Shown here piece by piece: positions 32,933 through 42,654 of a stretch of DNA of 64,000 nt. The translations under genes were made by a program, and so were the position numbers. The notes under the pieces are model-generated. The model ran no database searches and was not told where the DNA came from. It saw nothing but the letters and a program-made list of their open reading frames with translations. Position 1 is the stretch's first letter. Each line of letters begins with the position of its first letter. Origin of the DNA: Planctomycetaceae bacterium (GTDB lineage: Bacteria > Planctomycetota > Planctomycetia > Planctomycetales > Planctomycetaceae); NCBI GenBank assembly GCA_019636285.1, contig JAHBXV010000009.1, forward strand, positions 62,001 through 126,000, read 5' to 3'.

Positions 32933-35900
32933 GGCATCCCCTTCGGCACGGCCGAGCGCGGCTGGCGATCGGGATCGGCAATCGTTTCAAAGTAAGCCCG
33001 AATTTGTGAGGCGTACTCCGGACGCAGCCGCAGACCGGCCCCTTGCAGAATTTCGGTTTTCAATTCCCCCGTCAGGTCTCCCCAGCGGCGAAAGCCCAGC
33101 ACGCCGCCTCCACCATCCAGTTCCTGCCGCAACGGGCTGTTATCCGCCTTCAGGTCAAAGTCGCCATGCAAAGCCGCTTCGCCCGGCTGTCCGGTTCCAC
33201 CCGATTGCCCTCCGGCCATCGCCGGATTCGGACGGAATCCTTCCCGTTCCCAGGCCGACTGTGTCGCCTGCGCGGCACGCGCGAGTGCCGCGGCTGCTTC
33301 TTCCAGCGCATCCGCGGCCGAGTCCCCTTCTCCACCGGGCGATCCCCGTTGACCGGGCTTTCCCCCTGATGCCTGGCTTCCCTTCGCTTCACTGCCAGAG
33401 GAACAATCGTTCGATGACGACGCAGCGGTGTTGGTTTGCGACTCGTTGAGCGACTTGCGAGCCGCCTGGGCCCGGCGAGCCGCTTCGGCCAGACTCTGCC
33501 CGACCGCGTCGGAAATGGGCGACTGATCACGCCGGCCTTCGAGATTCTTTGCGGCGGTGACTGCCTGGCGAAGTTGCGTAGCCGCCAGTCGCGCCTGCTC
33601 TTCGGCCGCCGAGTTCGCCCCTTGCGAAAGCTGATGTGCGGCCGCCTGCATTTCGCCGACGGCCGTTCGCAACTGCTCGGAGGATTGCGCCGCGGCGACT
33701 CCCGGACCTTCCAGGTTGAGCGGGTCGGAAGCCAGTTCTTCCGCCAACTCACGCAAGGACTCGCGCATCGCCCCGGCCGATTCCGCGTATTGCTCCTGAG
33801 CGGCTTCGCGCAAATCACCAGCGAGCGATGCAGGTTGCCCGGCCCGGCGAAGTTCATCTGCCAGACGCTGCGCCTCCTCGCCGATCACTGCAAATTCACT
33901 GCTTAAGGGCCCGCCGTTATTCGCCGCATCTCCGAACACTTCCTGGAGCGACGTCATTTCCCGCGCGAGTTCCTCATTGCTGGCAGCTGCCTTGGAGAGG
34001 TCGCCGAGTTCTTCCATCTTCCGAGCCGCCTCGGCCGCCTTCGCCGCCGCCTGCAATCGCGGAGCCACGCGCCCATCGTCACCCACATCGGCCATCCAAC
34101 CAACCTGCAGCCTCTCAGTTCGCTCCTCCAACGCACGTTGCGCCGTGAGAAGTCGTTCAGCCGCTGTCTGAGATTCGTCATTCGAAGGCTCTGAACTCTC
34201 AGACGGCCGATCCTTCGCGCTGCTCTGAATTGCGTCGGCCATCGCCTGTTGTCGGTTCGCGAGTTCTTCGAGTTGCTGAGTCTGGTTGGCCAGCCGGGCG
34301 AGCGCGTCGCGACGGGCTGCGGCGACGAGCTCGGGGTTCTGGTTCATCAGCTCATCGAGATGGTCGCTGATGTCGGCAGCTTGATCGCGCGCTTCGTTGA
34401 GATTCGCCTCGCTCGATTCTTCACGAAGTTTCCGGGCCATCTCGCGCGCCTGGCTGGCATCGTTAGCAAGACGCATCAGCTTCGCTTCGAGTCGTTCCAG
34501 CGATGCCACATCCTGCTGGATCTGGCGCAACTGTCGTTCGGCTGCTGCCAGTTGATCGACCGCCTTGCTCAACGGGCCAATCTGATCGCGCGCGGCCATG
34601 TCTTTCGCCGTGTCAAATTGCCCGGCGGCATTCTTCAGTGGATCGTTCACCTGTTTGTCAAGATGCTCCCCCAACTGCTCCAGAAGCGGATCCTCACGCA
34701 GCCGCTCTGCCGTCTGCTTCAAGTGATCGGCCGCGTCGCGGACTCGTTCGGCGAGCTTTTCCGGTAACTCGGCTTTACCAGCCGGTTCGCGTCCCGTGGC
34801 GGCGGCCATGCTCTCGGCGTGCCGCTGGCGCGCGGCTGCCAACTCGCGAGCGACCCGCTGCTGGGCGTTTGCCAATTCCTCCTTGATCTCCGCGCGCTCT
34901 GCCAGGCTCTCCACCGACGAGGCACGGCTGCTGAAGAGAATCGTGCGGACATCGCTCCAAGTCTCTTGCGGTCCCCCCGGTTCGCGATTGTCAACGGCTC
35001 GCACCCGCCACGACAACGAAGCGGCGTCGTCGATCTTTAAGGCCGCGAGGTCCAGCCGTTCGACGACTCGGGCTTCGCTCCGCCAGCCTTCCAGCGGAAT
35101 TGTGACCACGCCGGAGGAAGGCAACGTCGTTTCCCAATGCAGTTCAATCCGCGTCAGACGGGAGTCGTCCCTGGCAGCCCAGCGCAGCGCGATGATTCCA
35201 TCCGGCGGCGACTGCGTCCCACTTGGGGGGTCGAGCAAGCGAATCACCGGCGGCTCGTCTGGCCGGATGTCCCACGAAATGGGCGGCAAAGCGGCCGCCA
35301 GTTGTTCTCGGCCAACAGCTTCGACGAGGATATCGCCAATTCGAGTTGGCATCACGTTGGCGGTCCCCCCCTGACGATCGCTGTCCCACTGAAACAGCGA
35401 GTGTTCCGCCAGGGCCGTCCCTGTCAAACGAAGTTCGGCGAGCGGTTCCGCGCAGCGCACACGGATTACCAATCGCGTCCCCGGCAACGCCTGGATCGGC
35501 CCGTCTTCCGGAGACCACGCGAAGGACGGGTGCCCTGTATATGCCGGGGGATGAATCATGGCACTCCACGACTCGACGACGGGGCGGTGTGCGACCCGAA
35601 TCGTGGCCGTCTCGGTTCGATGTCGTCCGGCCACGAACTCACAATGGAGCGGTCCGTTCGACGGTTCGATCGTGACGGAGTAGCCGCCGGTTGCCGGATC
35701 TTCCGCCGTCGGCAACCAGCGCGCCGGTTGACCGGCACCAGACCACTTGAGCCGTGGATGTGGTCTATTCGAGGAAACGTCCGACTCCCCGCGCCAGCGA
35801 ACTTTCAGCGTCAAGGGTTCGCCGCGTGGAACAACCTCTGGCCAGTCGATGGCTTCCAGTCGCGGCGCGAGCGCGGTCGGCCAGTTGCCCCAGGGGACGA

Positions 35901-36432
35901 ATAATCGCGCCCAGAGCAATCCTCCTCCTACCACGGGGAGCATCGAAACTACGAACAACGTCAGCCAAGCCCCGAACATCGCGAACAGCCACACCGCCGA
36001 TTGACGCGTTCCCGCATCGACGTCCCAATTCGCGGCTGGCAACTCCCTCCGGACCTCCCCACGCAGCAGTCGCAGAAAGACGTTCTCCGGGGAGTCGCTG
36101 GAGCGGTCGACCAGCGTTCGCAGCCGGCCCTCGAATTCCGCATGAGTGGCCTCGATCCGTTGAGCGGCATCGGACAGGCTCGCCCGGTGATTCCACGCGG
36201 CGATCACCCGACGACCACACCACAGGGCCAGGCCGACAAGAGCTAGAAGGGCGGCCACTCGCCATGCCGGACCGAGTCCCCAGAACAGGTCGACGGCGAA
36301 AAAGAACGCAATGGCGGCCGCGACCCACAGACCGGTTTTGCCAATCGCCGCTTGTCGAATCGCCTGGTTCCGGTGACGCCGACAGGCGGTCAGCCGTTCG
36401 AGCCAGTCGCCGGGTAACGGTACGGACGACAT
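32929..36432 (-). CDS. Giant membrane-anchored coiled-coil protein, DUF4175-like
   Basis: 1,167 residues. Two N-terminal hydrophobic helices (TGLWVAAAIAFFFAVDLFWG; AALLALVGLALWCG) and a third near 150-170 (LFAMFGAWLTLFVVSMLPVV) precede an Ig-like beta region (LTLKVRWRGESDV, GYSVTIEPSNGPLHCEFVAG). From about residue 520 to 1,000 it is nearly continuous amphipathic coiled coil (LRQIQQDVASLERLEAKLMR; MARKLREESSEANLNEARDQ). A Gly/Ser-rich linker and a short terminal domain with GFRRWGDLTGELKTEILQGA follow. This is the DUF4175 layout. In planctomycetes it usually belongs to MoxR/DUF58/VWA gene sets, which are not in this window. The last bases overlap the toroid gene. Confidence 0.8.
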   Translation of the reverse strand: MSSVPLPGDWLERLTACRRHRNQAIRQAAIGKTGLWVAAAIAFFFAVDLFWGLGPAWRVAALLALVGLALWCGRRVIAAWNHRASLSDAAQRIEATHAEFEGRLRTLVDRSSDSPENVFLRLLRGEVRRELPAANWDVDAGTRQSAVWLFAMFGAWLTLFVVSMLPVVGGGLLWARLFVPWGNWPTALAPRLEAIDWPEVVPRGEPLTLKVRWRGESDVSSNRPHPRLKWSGAGQPARWLPTAEDPATGGYSVTIEPSNGPLHCEFVAGRHRTETATIRVAHRPVVESWSAMIHPPAYTGHPSFAWSPEDGPIQALPGTRLVIRVRCAEPLAELRLTGTALAEHSLFQWDSDRQGGTANVMPTRIGDILVEAVGREQLAAALPPISWDIRPDEPPVIRLLDPPSGTQSPPDGIIALRWAARDDSRLTRIELHWETTLPSSGVVTIPLEGWRSEARVVERLDLAALKIDDAASLSWRVRAVDNREPGGPQETWSDVRTILFSSRASSVESLAERAEIKEELANAQQRVARELAAARQRHAESMAAATGREPAGKAELPEKLAERVRDAADHLKQTAERLREDPLLEQLGEHLDKQVNDPLKNAAGQFDTAKDMAARDQIGPLSKAVDQLAAAERQLRQIQQDVASLERLEAKLMRLANDASQAREMARKLREESSEANLNEARDQAADISDHLDELMNQNPELVAAARRDALARLANQTQQLEELANRQQAMADAIQSSAKDRPSESSEPSNDESQTAAERLLTAQRALEERTERLQVGWMADVGDDGRVAPRLQAAAKAAEAARKMEELGDLSKAAASNEELAREMTSLQEVFGDAANNGGPLSSEFAVIGEEAQRLADELRRAGQPASLAGDLREAAQEQYAESAGAMRESLRELAEELASDPLNLEGPGVAAAQSSEQLRTAVGEMQAAAHQLSQGANSAAEEQARLAATQLRQAVTAAKNLEGRRDQSPISDAVGQSLAEAARRAQAARKSLNESQTNTAASSSNDCSSGSEAKGSQASGGKPGQRGSPGGEGDSAADALEEAAAALARAAQATQSAWEREGFRPNPAMAGGQSGGTGQPGEAALHGDFDLKADNSPLRQELDGGGGVLGFRRWGDLTGELKTEILQGAGLRLRPEYASQIRAYFETIADPDRQPRSAVPKGMP

Positions 36433-36579
36433 ACGAAGTCCAGCAGCCTGGATGACCCAGCTTGTGGTACGGAAACTGGAGATTCACGAACGCGACCCGG
36501 AAGTATCGCCCGGGCCGCCCCCTGAGTGTATCCGACCGCGAACCAACTTCCATCAAACATTCATTGACGGGCGGTTCGT

Positions 36580-37278
36580 TCAAGCCGACCGCCGACGGGT
36601 CCGGCGCACGCGTTTCGGCATGACTTTCTCGTAGACGCGAGCGTTCCCCTGCTTTCCGACTTCGATGGCCGCCCCCGTCAGTCGCAGGCAATAGGCGATC
36701 TTCTGGGCCTGCCAACGGGGCACCGAGGCACTCTCCGCCAGATTCGCCGTGGTGAACAGTGACGGCACATCGCCGGGAATCAGCCCCCACAGGTCATCGG
36801 CCGTTCGCAAGATGGTGGAGGAAAGGACGGCTCGCAGATGGCGATCTTCGACACGGTAGTCGCAGTTCCAGCGTCGTCGTCGCCGCCGCGCGGGGAGGCG
36901 GTGCTCTTCCTGTTCCGTGAGCAGCAGTTCCAGCGTCAGTCGGGGATGCGGAAAAACCGGAACGAAATGAACAAGATCCAGAAACACATCGAGCAGCGTT
37001 TCGCGGCGCGGGCTGTATCGCGCGGAAACAACCGGACCATTCGATCGTTCGCGACGGACCAGGTACGTCCGCGCCGCGAGCGGCTTGACGACCCGCACAT
37101 CATGAAACTCCAGCAGATTCGCGACCTTGCGGCGCAAGGCCCCCAGCGATGCCTGCTGGACCTCGATCAATTCCGTACCGACGACGGCATCAATGCGATA
37201 CCCGGCGACCGCGACCTCCTGGGAAGCGGCCGTCACGCCATAAAGTCCTTTCAGTTCCCGATGAAGCGTCGTCTCCAT
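36580..37278 (-). CDS. PD-(D/E)XK-like nuclease-fold protein with C-terminal winged-helix-like segment
   Basis: 232 residues. The first 70 match a restriction-endonuclease-like core: Glu8 in helix 1, Asp30 in GYRIDAVVG, and Glu39-Val-Gln41 in LIEVQQASLGALRRKVANLL, with Lys51 ten residues on. The spacing fits PD-(D/E)XK with Gln in place of the usual Lys. VVKPLAARTYLVRRE follows. An Arg-rich stretch (PARRRRRRW, about 129-137) separates a C-terminal helical part, SLFTTANLAESASVPRWQAQ, that reads like a winged helix. Biochemistry unproven; roles in DNA repair or in nucleic-acid binding are both possible. It stands alone and is divergent from the TPR gene. Confidence 0.6.
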   Translation of the reverse strand: METTLHRELKGLYGVTAASQEVAVAGYRIDAVVGTELIEVQQASLGALRRKVANLLEFHDVRVVKPLAARTYLVRRERSNGPVVSARYSPRRETLLDVFLDLVHFVPVFPHPRLTLELLLTEQEEHRLPARRRRRRWNCDYRVEDRHLRAVLSSTILRTADDLWGLIPGDVPSLFTTANLAESASVPRWQAQKIAYCLRLTGAAIEVGKQGNARVYEKVMPKRVRRTRRRSA

Positions 37279-37411
37279 GGCGACGGGTTGTAACTATTCG
37301 CCCGAATTTCGGGCAGCCCGGTTTCGTCAGGATCTGCGAGGCCGGGATATACTGATGCCAGCGTCCGGCCGATGTCCTCCGAGCCCAATTCCGGCGAAAG
37401 TGTTCCCGCTG

Positions 37412-38596
37412 ATGCCCGACCTCCGAAAGCCGAAGCCCGGTCTCTGGAAGTGGGGTGCCCTCGTCGTCGGCTGCCTCGTCCTCGCGATCGGGATGTGGGT
37501 CATCCGTGGGTGGACGAATTCGGTTTCTTTGGCTGGCATCCAGACGTCCATCGCCCGGGGCGATCTGCCGCGCGCCAGGGTGCTCGTCGATCGCTACCTC
37601 GAAGAGTTTCCTCAAGATCCCGATGGATTCGCATTGGCGGTCAAGCTGGCCGAAGCGAGTCGCGACACCGAGGGGGCTGTCGACCTCTATCGCCGCTGGG
37701 CACAACTGATGCCAGGGGATCTCCCCATCTGGCAGGGTTACGGGAACTCGCTCCTGAAAACGGCGCGATTCGAAGAAGCCGAGTCGGTCTACCGCACAAT
37801 CCTCCGCGATCATCCAACTGATGTGACCGCCCAGACCGAGTTGCAGTGGATCCTGTTTCATCAACTCCGCACGCGCGAATTGGAACAATTCCTGGAACAG
37901 TGCCTGGCGCTCGAACCCGCTAATGACCGGCTGCTGTTCCATCTCCTGATGACAGCGCAGAAACCGCCGAATCCCCACGAATCGCTCCCCGTGCTGGAAC
38001 GCATCAATGAGGCAGTGCCCGGTCAGCGTTCCATTCTGCTCGGCATGGCCCGCTGCGCGTGGAAACTGGGCGAGATCGATCGTGCACGGGAGCTATTTGC
38101 GGAAGTCGCGAAGCTGGGAGACCCCGATCGCGAACTCTGCCTCGCGCTGGCGGAGTTCGAACTGGAACAACTCAACATCGAGCAAGTCCAGGCAGCTCTC
38201 GACGCGATCCCCCGAAAATCGGATGACGAACTGGAGTCCGACGACCGCTGGTGGTCCATCCGCTCGCAGCTCGCACTCCGCAACCTCAATCTGGAGGAAG
38301 CACTGGTCCAGATCACGAAAGCAGCCACTCTTTATCCACGGTCGCTGCCCTATCTCCAGTCGCGCATCTCGCTGCTGCGACTCCTGAAATGGAAAGACGA
38401 AGCCGACGCACTGAACCGGGAAGCCGAAGCCCATCGGAAGGCCGAGCAAAGGCTGTACATCATCGTCAACAGCGGCGAACTCTATCGCCCCACCGCCTCC
38501 CTCGCCCGCGAAATCGCGGCTCTCTGCGCGGACCAGAAAAAAGCCGCCCAAAGCGAAGGCTGGACCCACCTGGCGGAACGTCTGCCCAAGTCTTAA
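37412..38596 (+). CDS. Membrane-anchored TPR-repeat protein
   Basis: 394 residues from the ATG at 37412. One membrane helix (WGALVVGCLVLAIGMWVI, about 13-30) is followed by a helical solenoid with TPR-like signatures: GDLPRARVLVDRYLEEFPQD, PIWQGYGNSLLKTARFEEAE, GMARCAWKLGEIDRARELFA and AEFELEQLNIEQVQAALDAI. No enzymatic domain. It probably acts as a docking scaffold on the outer side of the cytoplasmic membrane. Convergent with the CRTAC1 gene, 44 bp between stops with no terminator hairpin visible. Confidence 0.8.
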   Translation: MPDLRKPKPGLWKWGALVVGCLVLAIGMWVIRGWTNSVSLAGIQTSIARGDLPRARVLVDRYLEEFPQDPDGFALAVKLAEASRDTEGAVDLYRRWAQLMPGDLPIWQGYGNSLLKTARFEEAESVYRTILRDHPTDVTAQTELQWILFHQLRTRELEQFLEQCLALEPANDRLLFHLLMTAQKPPNPHESLPVLERINEAVPGQRSILLGMARCAWKLGEIDRARELFAEVAKLGDPDRELCLALAEFELEQLNIEQVQAALDAIPRKSDDELESDDRWWSIRSQLALRNLNLEEALVQITKAATLYPRSLPYLQSRISLLRLLKWKDEADALNREAEAHRKAEQRLYIIVNSGELYRPTASLAREIAALCADQKKAAQSEGWTHLAERLPKS

Positions 38597-38640
38597 CGAA
38601 CCATTCGCCTCAAAGTAGTCAATGTTCGGAAGCCGGCTGG

Positions 38641-40428
38641 TCACGGCGCTTTCCCCGTCCCCTGTACCAGGATCCGCTCGCCGGCTGCCGGGAGGCCAAC
38701 CCATTCCTCGATGTCGTCGCTCGCCCAGGCGACGCGCAGGTCGACCATCTTGGCGGTTCCCGTGGAAACGAAGAGGACTGGCTCGCAACTGGCCTGGTAG
38801 CTGCCTCCCGCCGGGAGATGATACTGCCGCGTCGCGCCATCGCTGGTGACCGCGACTCGTACCCCCAGGGGATCGCGCGCCGCTGTCCTGCCCACCAGCC
38901 GAAGTGTCAGACCCGCTCCGGCCAGTTCGCTGGCATTTCTTAACACGACGGTCGGCCGCAAGAGGTGCGAAACGACCAGATCGACGGCCCCGTCCCGGTC
39001 AAAGTCCCCCGTCGCAGCCGAGCGTCCCAGCCATTTCTCCTCGAAGTACTGTCCCGAAGTTCGTGACACGTCATCGAAGCGTGTCCCCTCGCGATTGCGG
39101 AAAAGCTGGGGAGTCATCGCGAACTGATGCTTGTCGTTCCCCTCGGAGAGATCCCAGATATGCCCGTTGGCCACGAAGATTTCGGGCCAGTCGTCCCTGT
39201 CAAAGTCGGCGGCAATGGTCGCGAAGGCCAACATGGGGCGAGAGGGCAAATCGAGGCCAAAGGACGCGCTCGCATGCAGAAATCCCTCGTCCGAGAGATT
39301 CAGATAAAAATCGTTCACGGCGTTCTCAAAATTCGTCACGAACAAATCAAAACGACCGTTGCTGTCGTAGTCGGCGCAGGCAATTCCCATGGACGATTCC
39401 GGCGTCCCCCGCGCGCCGACGGCGACCCCGCGAACCAGGCCGGCTTCCTCGAACGTCATGTCTCCCTGGTTCACGAACAGGAAGTTGTCGGTCGTGTCGT
39501 TCGCCACGTAGAGATCGAGCCGATCGTCCCCCGTCAGGTCGACGGCTTCGACCGCGAGCCCTTTTCCGGCCGGTACCGAGGCAATTCCCGATGTCTCGCT
39601 GACATCGAGAAATGTTCCATCCCCCTGATTCTCCCACAGCCGGTCGGCTTGCGCGACTCGTCCGATGGGGCCACACGAAATCTGAATGCGCCTGGTCGTT
39701 TCCACGAAGCACGGCGGGTCGGTCGGGGAGTAGACGACGTAATTGACGACATAGAGATCGAGATCACCGTCCTCGTCGAGATCGGCGAAGACCGCGCTGG
39801 ATGCCCATTCCGGGTTGCTGAGTCCAGCCGCCGCTGTTGTTTCCGAGAAGGTTCCGTCGCCGCTGTTGTGCCACAGCCGTACGGAGCCATAGGCGCAGAC
39901 CACGAGATCGGGAAAGCCATCGTTGTCGAAATCTCCCGCGAGCGCTCCCATGCCGAAATCGGAGACGGCGACTCCCGCGTTGTCGCCAACTGGCTGAAAC
40001 CGCACTGTCCCGGACTTGGCCGTGACGTTGCGAAAAAGCTGATGCGTGGCCCCTGTGGCCGCCGCCGGTCGCTGGAAATGATCACCATTCGTGAGGAACA
40101 CATCCGGCCAGCCATCGCGGTCGAAGTCGAAGACCGCCACCCCGCCGCCGTTCTGCTCCGTCATGTGGTGTTCAGGGCTGGGGTTACCGTAATAGGTGAA
40201 ATCGAGACCACAATCTTCCAGCCAGTCGAACCGAATCGGAGCCGGGACTGGCGGCTCAAAATCGGGCAGCGATGGTGACAACAAAGGCGAAACCGGATTC
40301 GGTGTCTCCGTTGTGTTGGCGACGGGAGGGCCGCCCGATGGGCTAGGCGGGGCTTGTGGCCCCTTCTCGCATCCCCAAAGTCCGACGACGACGAAAACAA
40401 TCGCAAACGCCGCCTGCCGATGAGACAT
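38641..40428 (-). CDS. CRTAC1-family FG-GAP/VCBS repeat lipoprotein (ASPIC/UnbV domain)
   Basis: 595 residues from the ATG at 40428, with GGAGG ahead. A lipobox (VVVGLWGC) suggests lipid anchoring at Cys20, followed by a Pro/Ser-rich linker. Repeated calcium-binding propeller blades: VAVFDFDRDGWPDVFLTNGD, LAGDFDNDGFPDLVVC, FADLDEDGDLDLYVVNYVVY, DLTGDDRLDLYVANDTTDN and ATGDFDRDGAVDLVVSH. The C-terminal ASPIC/UnbV part has LTLRLVGRTAARDPLGVRVA then YHLPAGGSYQASCEP. It is an outer-surface binding or adhesion protein, greatly expanded in planctomycetes; ligand unknown. It lies 71 bp downstream of metW on the same strand, which may be coincidental. Confidence 0.9.
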   Translation of the reverse strand: MSHRQAAFAIVFVVVGLWGCEKGPQAPPSPSGGPPVANTTETPNPVSPLLSPSLPDFEPPVPAPIRFDWLEDCGLDFTYYGNPSPEHHMTEQNGGGVAVFDFDRDGWPDVFLTNGDHFQRPAAATGATHQLFRNVTAKSGTVRFQPVGDNAGVAVSDFGMGALAGDFDNDGFPDLVVCAYGSVRLWHNSGDGTFSETTAAAGLSNPEWASSAVFADLDEDGDLDLYVVNYVVYSPTDPPCFVETTRRIQISCGPIGRVAQADRLWENQGDGTFLDVSETSGIASVPAGKGLAVEAVDLTGDDRLDLYVANDTTDNFLFVNQGDMTFEEAGLVRGVAVGARGTPESSMGIACADYDSNGRFDLFVTNFENAVNDFYLNLSDEGFLHASASFGLDLPSRPMLAFATIAADFDRDDWPEIFVANGHIWDLSEGNDKHQFAMTPQLFRNREGTRFDDVSRTSGQYFEEKWLGRSAATGDFDRDGAVDLVVSHLLRPTVVLRNASELAGAGLTLRLVGRTAARDPLGVRVAVTSDGATRQYHLPAGGSYQASCEPVLFVSTGTAKMVDLRVAWASDDIEEWVGLPAAGERILVQGTGKAP

Positions 40429-40499
40429 CACGAAGCCTCCATGCCGCTGACGTCGGATGGTTTTTGCAATCGAAATGATCCTCGCAGCCATTACGCGAT

Positions 40500-41165
40500 C
40501 TAGTCAGCGCTGGCCGCGTCCGTCGCGCCGTCATGCCGTAACGCCCGTTTTGAGAGCACAAAGAGGGCGCTGTCGGCTCGGAAGTTGGCACCCCACGCGT
40601 TCGGGACGGCGTGTCCGTGGATGATGGGGACTTCCGCTTCGACGCGCAGCCGCAATTGTTCGACGAGATCGCGGAAATCGGTGATCGACAGAAAGTGGAT
40701 GTTCGGCGTGTTGTACCAGTCGTACGGGAGGGATTGCGTGATCGGGGCGCGGCCCGAAAACAGAATCTGCAACCGCACCCGCCAGTGTGCGAAGTTGGGG
40801 ACCAGCACGACCGCCCGGCCGGCAACGCGCAGCATCTGCACCAGCAATTCGCGGGGCTGTCGCACTTGTTGCAGGGTCTGGCTGAGAATCGCGACGTCGA
40901 AGGAGGCATCGGCGATGCCGGCCAGTCCGTGGTCGAGGTCGGCCTGAATGACGGGGAGCCCTTTGGAAATCGTCTCAACCACGCGGCGATGATCGAGTTC
41001 AAGCCCCTGGACCGAACAGCCGAGTTCATCCCGGATCCGCCCCAGCAGCCGACCATCCCCACAGCCCAGGTCGAGGACGCGGGAACCCGGTTCCACGTAG
41101 TCCATGATGAGCCGATCGCTGAGATCGGCGGCCGGATCGGGCGGGACGTAACAGCGATTCACCAT
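40500..41165 (-). CDS. metW: Methionine biosynthesis protein MetW
   Basis: 221 residues. RVLDLGCGDGRLLGRIRDEL is the SAM-dependent-methyltransferase motif I. VQGLELDHRRVV, VIQADLDHGL and DVAILSQTLQQVRQPRELLV, together with FAHWRVRLQILFSGRAPITQ and PYDWYNTPNIHFLSITDF, are the MetW fingerprint. In proteobacteria MetW is the partner of MetX for homoserine acylation. The metX stop lies 29 bp upstream on the same strand, giving the classic metXW pair. Confidence 0.95.
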   Translation of the reverse strand: MVNRCYVPPDPAADLSDRLIMDYVEPGSRVLDLGCGDGRLLGRIRDELGCSVQGLELDHRRVVETISKGLPVIQADLDHGLAGIADASFDVAILSQTLQQVRQPRELLVQMLRVAGRAVVLVPNFAHWRVRLQILFSGRAPITQSLPYDWYNTPNIHFLSITDFRDLVEQLRLRVEAEVPIIHGHAVPNAWGANFRADSALFVLSKRALRHDGATDAASAD

Positions 41166-41194
41166 GAGAGAGCTCGATCACGCAAAAGCCGCGA

Positions 41195-42403
41195 CTATCG
41201 GACCATCTGCCGTGTTTGTTCAAGGAACGGAACGAGCAATTCAGCGAGTTGGTCGACCTCGATCAGGAACGAGTCATGACCGTAGACACTTTCCAGTTCC
41301 AGATAGGTCGTGTCGCGGCTGGCCCGCAGGAGCGCCGTCACGAGTTCCTCGCTCTGTGTCGAGGGAAACAGCCAGTCGGTGTTGTACGAGGTAATGAGAA
41401 AACGGGCCTGGGCCCGCGCGAATGCCAATTCCAGCGAGCCATAGCGGGCCGCCAGATCGAAGTAGTCCATGGCACGCGTGAGATAGAGATAGCTGTTGGC
41501 ATCGAACCGCTCGATGAATCGGCTGCCCTGGTGATGCAGGTAACTCTCGATCTGGAATTCCGTCTCGCGCTGCAGGTCGTACGCGAGCTGGTCGCTGTGC
41601 TGAAGACGGCGGCCGAATTTCTTCTCGATCGACATTTCGGACAGGTAGGTGATGTGTGCAAGCATCCGCGCGAGCGCCAGACCGTACCTGGGTCCGCCTT
41701 CACCGTGCTTAATGCAACCATTCTCGCCGAACGTCTTTTCGTGATGAACGTAATAGTCGCCATTCTGGAAGTTCGGATCGGCGGAGATCGCGCGTCGTCC
41801 CACGGCGTTGAAGGCGATGCCCTGCGCGGAGAGATTGGCGGCCGATGCCAGGCAAACGGCGGCCCGCATCTGGTGGGGAAATCGCACGGCCCATTCCAGA
41901 ACCTGCATGCCCCCCAAACTTCCACCAACGACCGCCAGCAATTGGTCGATTTCCAGTTGGCGAACAAATTCCGAATGAACACTCACCAGGTCGCCGACGG
42001 TAATGAACGGAAACCGCAGGCCGTACGGTCGTCCGGTTTCCGGATCGATGCTGCTCGGACCAGTTGTCCCCTGGCAACCGCCAAGAACATTCGCGCAAAT
42101 CACGAAATACCGGTTCGTGTCGAGCCCGCGCCCCGGACCAATCAGGGCATCCCACCAGCCGGGCTTGCGATCGGTGACGTCGTGAAAGCCGGCCGCATGC
42201 GCGTCTCCGGTCAGCGCATGGCAGATGAAGATCGCGTTGTCTCGCGACGGTGAGAGCGTTCCGTACGTTTCGTAGGCGACGTGGACAGGGCCGAAATGAC
42301 GCCCGCTGTCGAGCAAAAGCTGGTTCTCACCGCTGAATAACTCGATCGAACGGGTTGTCACCAGGTTCGTTGCCCGCGCCGGTTCCGCTGTGGTGACGGA
42401 CAT
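41195..42403 (-). CDS. metX: Homoserine O-acetyltransferase/O-succinyltransferase (MetX)
   Basis: 402 residues from the ATG at 42403, with a strong GGAGGT ribosome site; an open frame upstream to 42553 is non-homologous. The alpha/beta-hydrolase fold shows HVAYETYGTLSPSRDNAIFI, HALTGDAHAAG, GGSLGGMQVLEWA with the nucleophilic Ser, and SVYGHDSFLIE with the His; the Asp lies in the SYNTDWLFPS block. It transfers an acyl group from acyl-CoA to homoserine, the first committed step to methionine. Works with MetW. The upstream region shows no SAM riboswitch that I can recognise. Confidence 0.95.
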   Translation of the reverse strand: MSVTTAEPARATNLVTTRSIELFSGENQLLLDSGRHFGPVHVAYETYGTLSPSRDNAIFICHALTGDAHAAGFHDVTDRKPGWWDALIGPGRGLDTNRYFVICANVLGGCQGTTGPSSIDPETGRPYGLRFPFITVGDLVSVHSEFVRQLEIDQLLAVVGGSLGGMQVLEWAVRFPHQMRAAVCLASAANLSAQGIAFNAVGRRAISADPNFQNGDYYVHHEKTFGENGCIKHGEGGPRYGLALARMLAHITYLSEMSIEKKFGRRLQHSDQLAYDLQRETEFQIESYLHHQGSRFIERFDANSYLYLTRAMDYFDLAARYGSLELAFARAQARFLITSYNTDWLFPSTQSEELVTALLRASRDTTYLELESVYGHDSFLIEVDQLAELLVPFLEQTRQMVR

Positions 42404-42654
42404 CGAGCGACCTCCGCGCCGCCATCGGGCGGCGGTCAATTTGATGGAAAGTTCGTTCAGGATACTGCCGGACCTGTGTCTTTTCGAGGGTTCCGACGCC
42501 GGAATCGGGACCTGTTGCGAAACCTCACATTTGACGGGAACGGCAAATTTCACCCTTCACGATTCGCGAGACCGTCTACCATTCCGATAAGGTGCGCGAT
42601 TGTCCCGGCGTACGAGCCCGGAACCCCCTCCATGCACATGGAAGTCGACCCCGA

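Noticed and set aside
42404-42654. SAM or SAH riboswitch upstream of metX
   Set aside because: None of the conserved riboswitch cores could be found on the minus strand; the long frame extension also has no homology.
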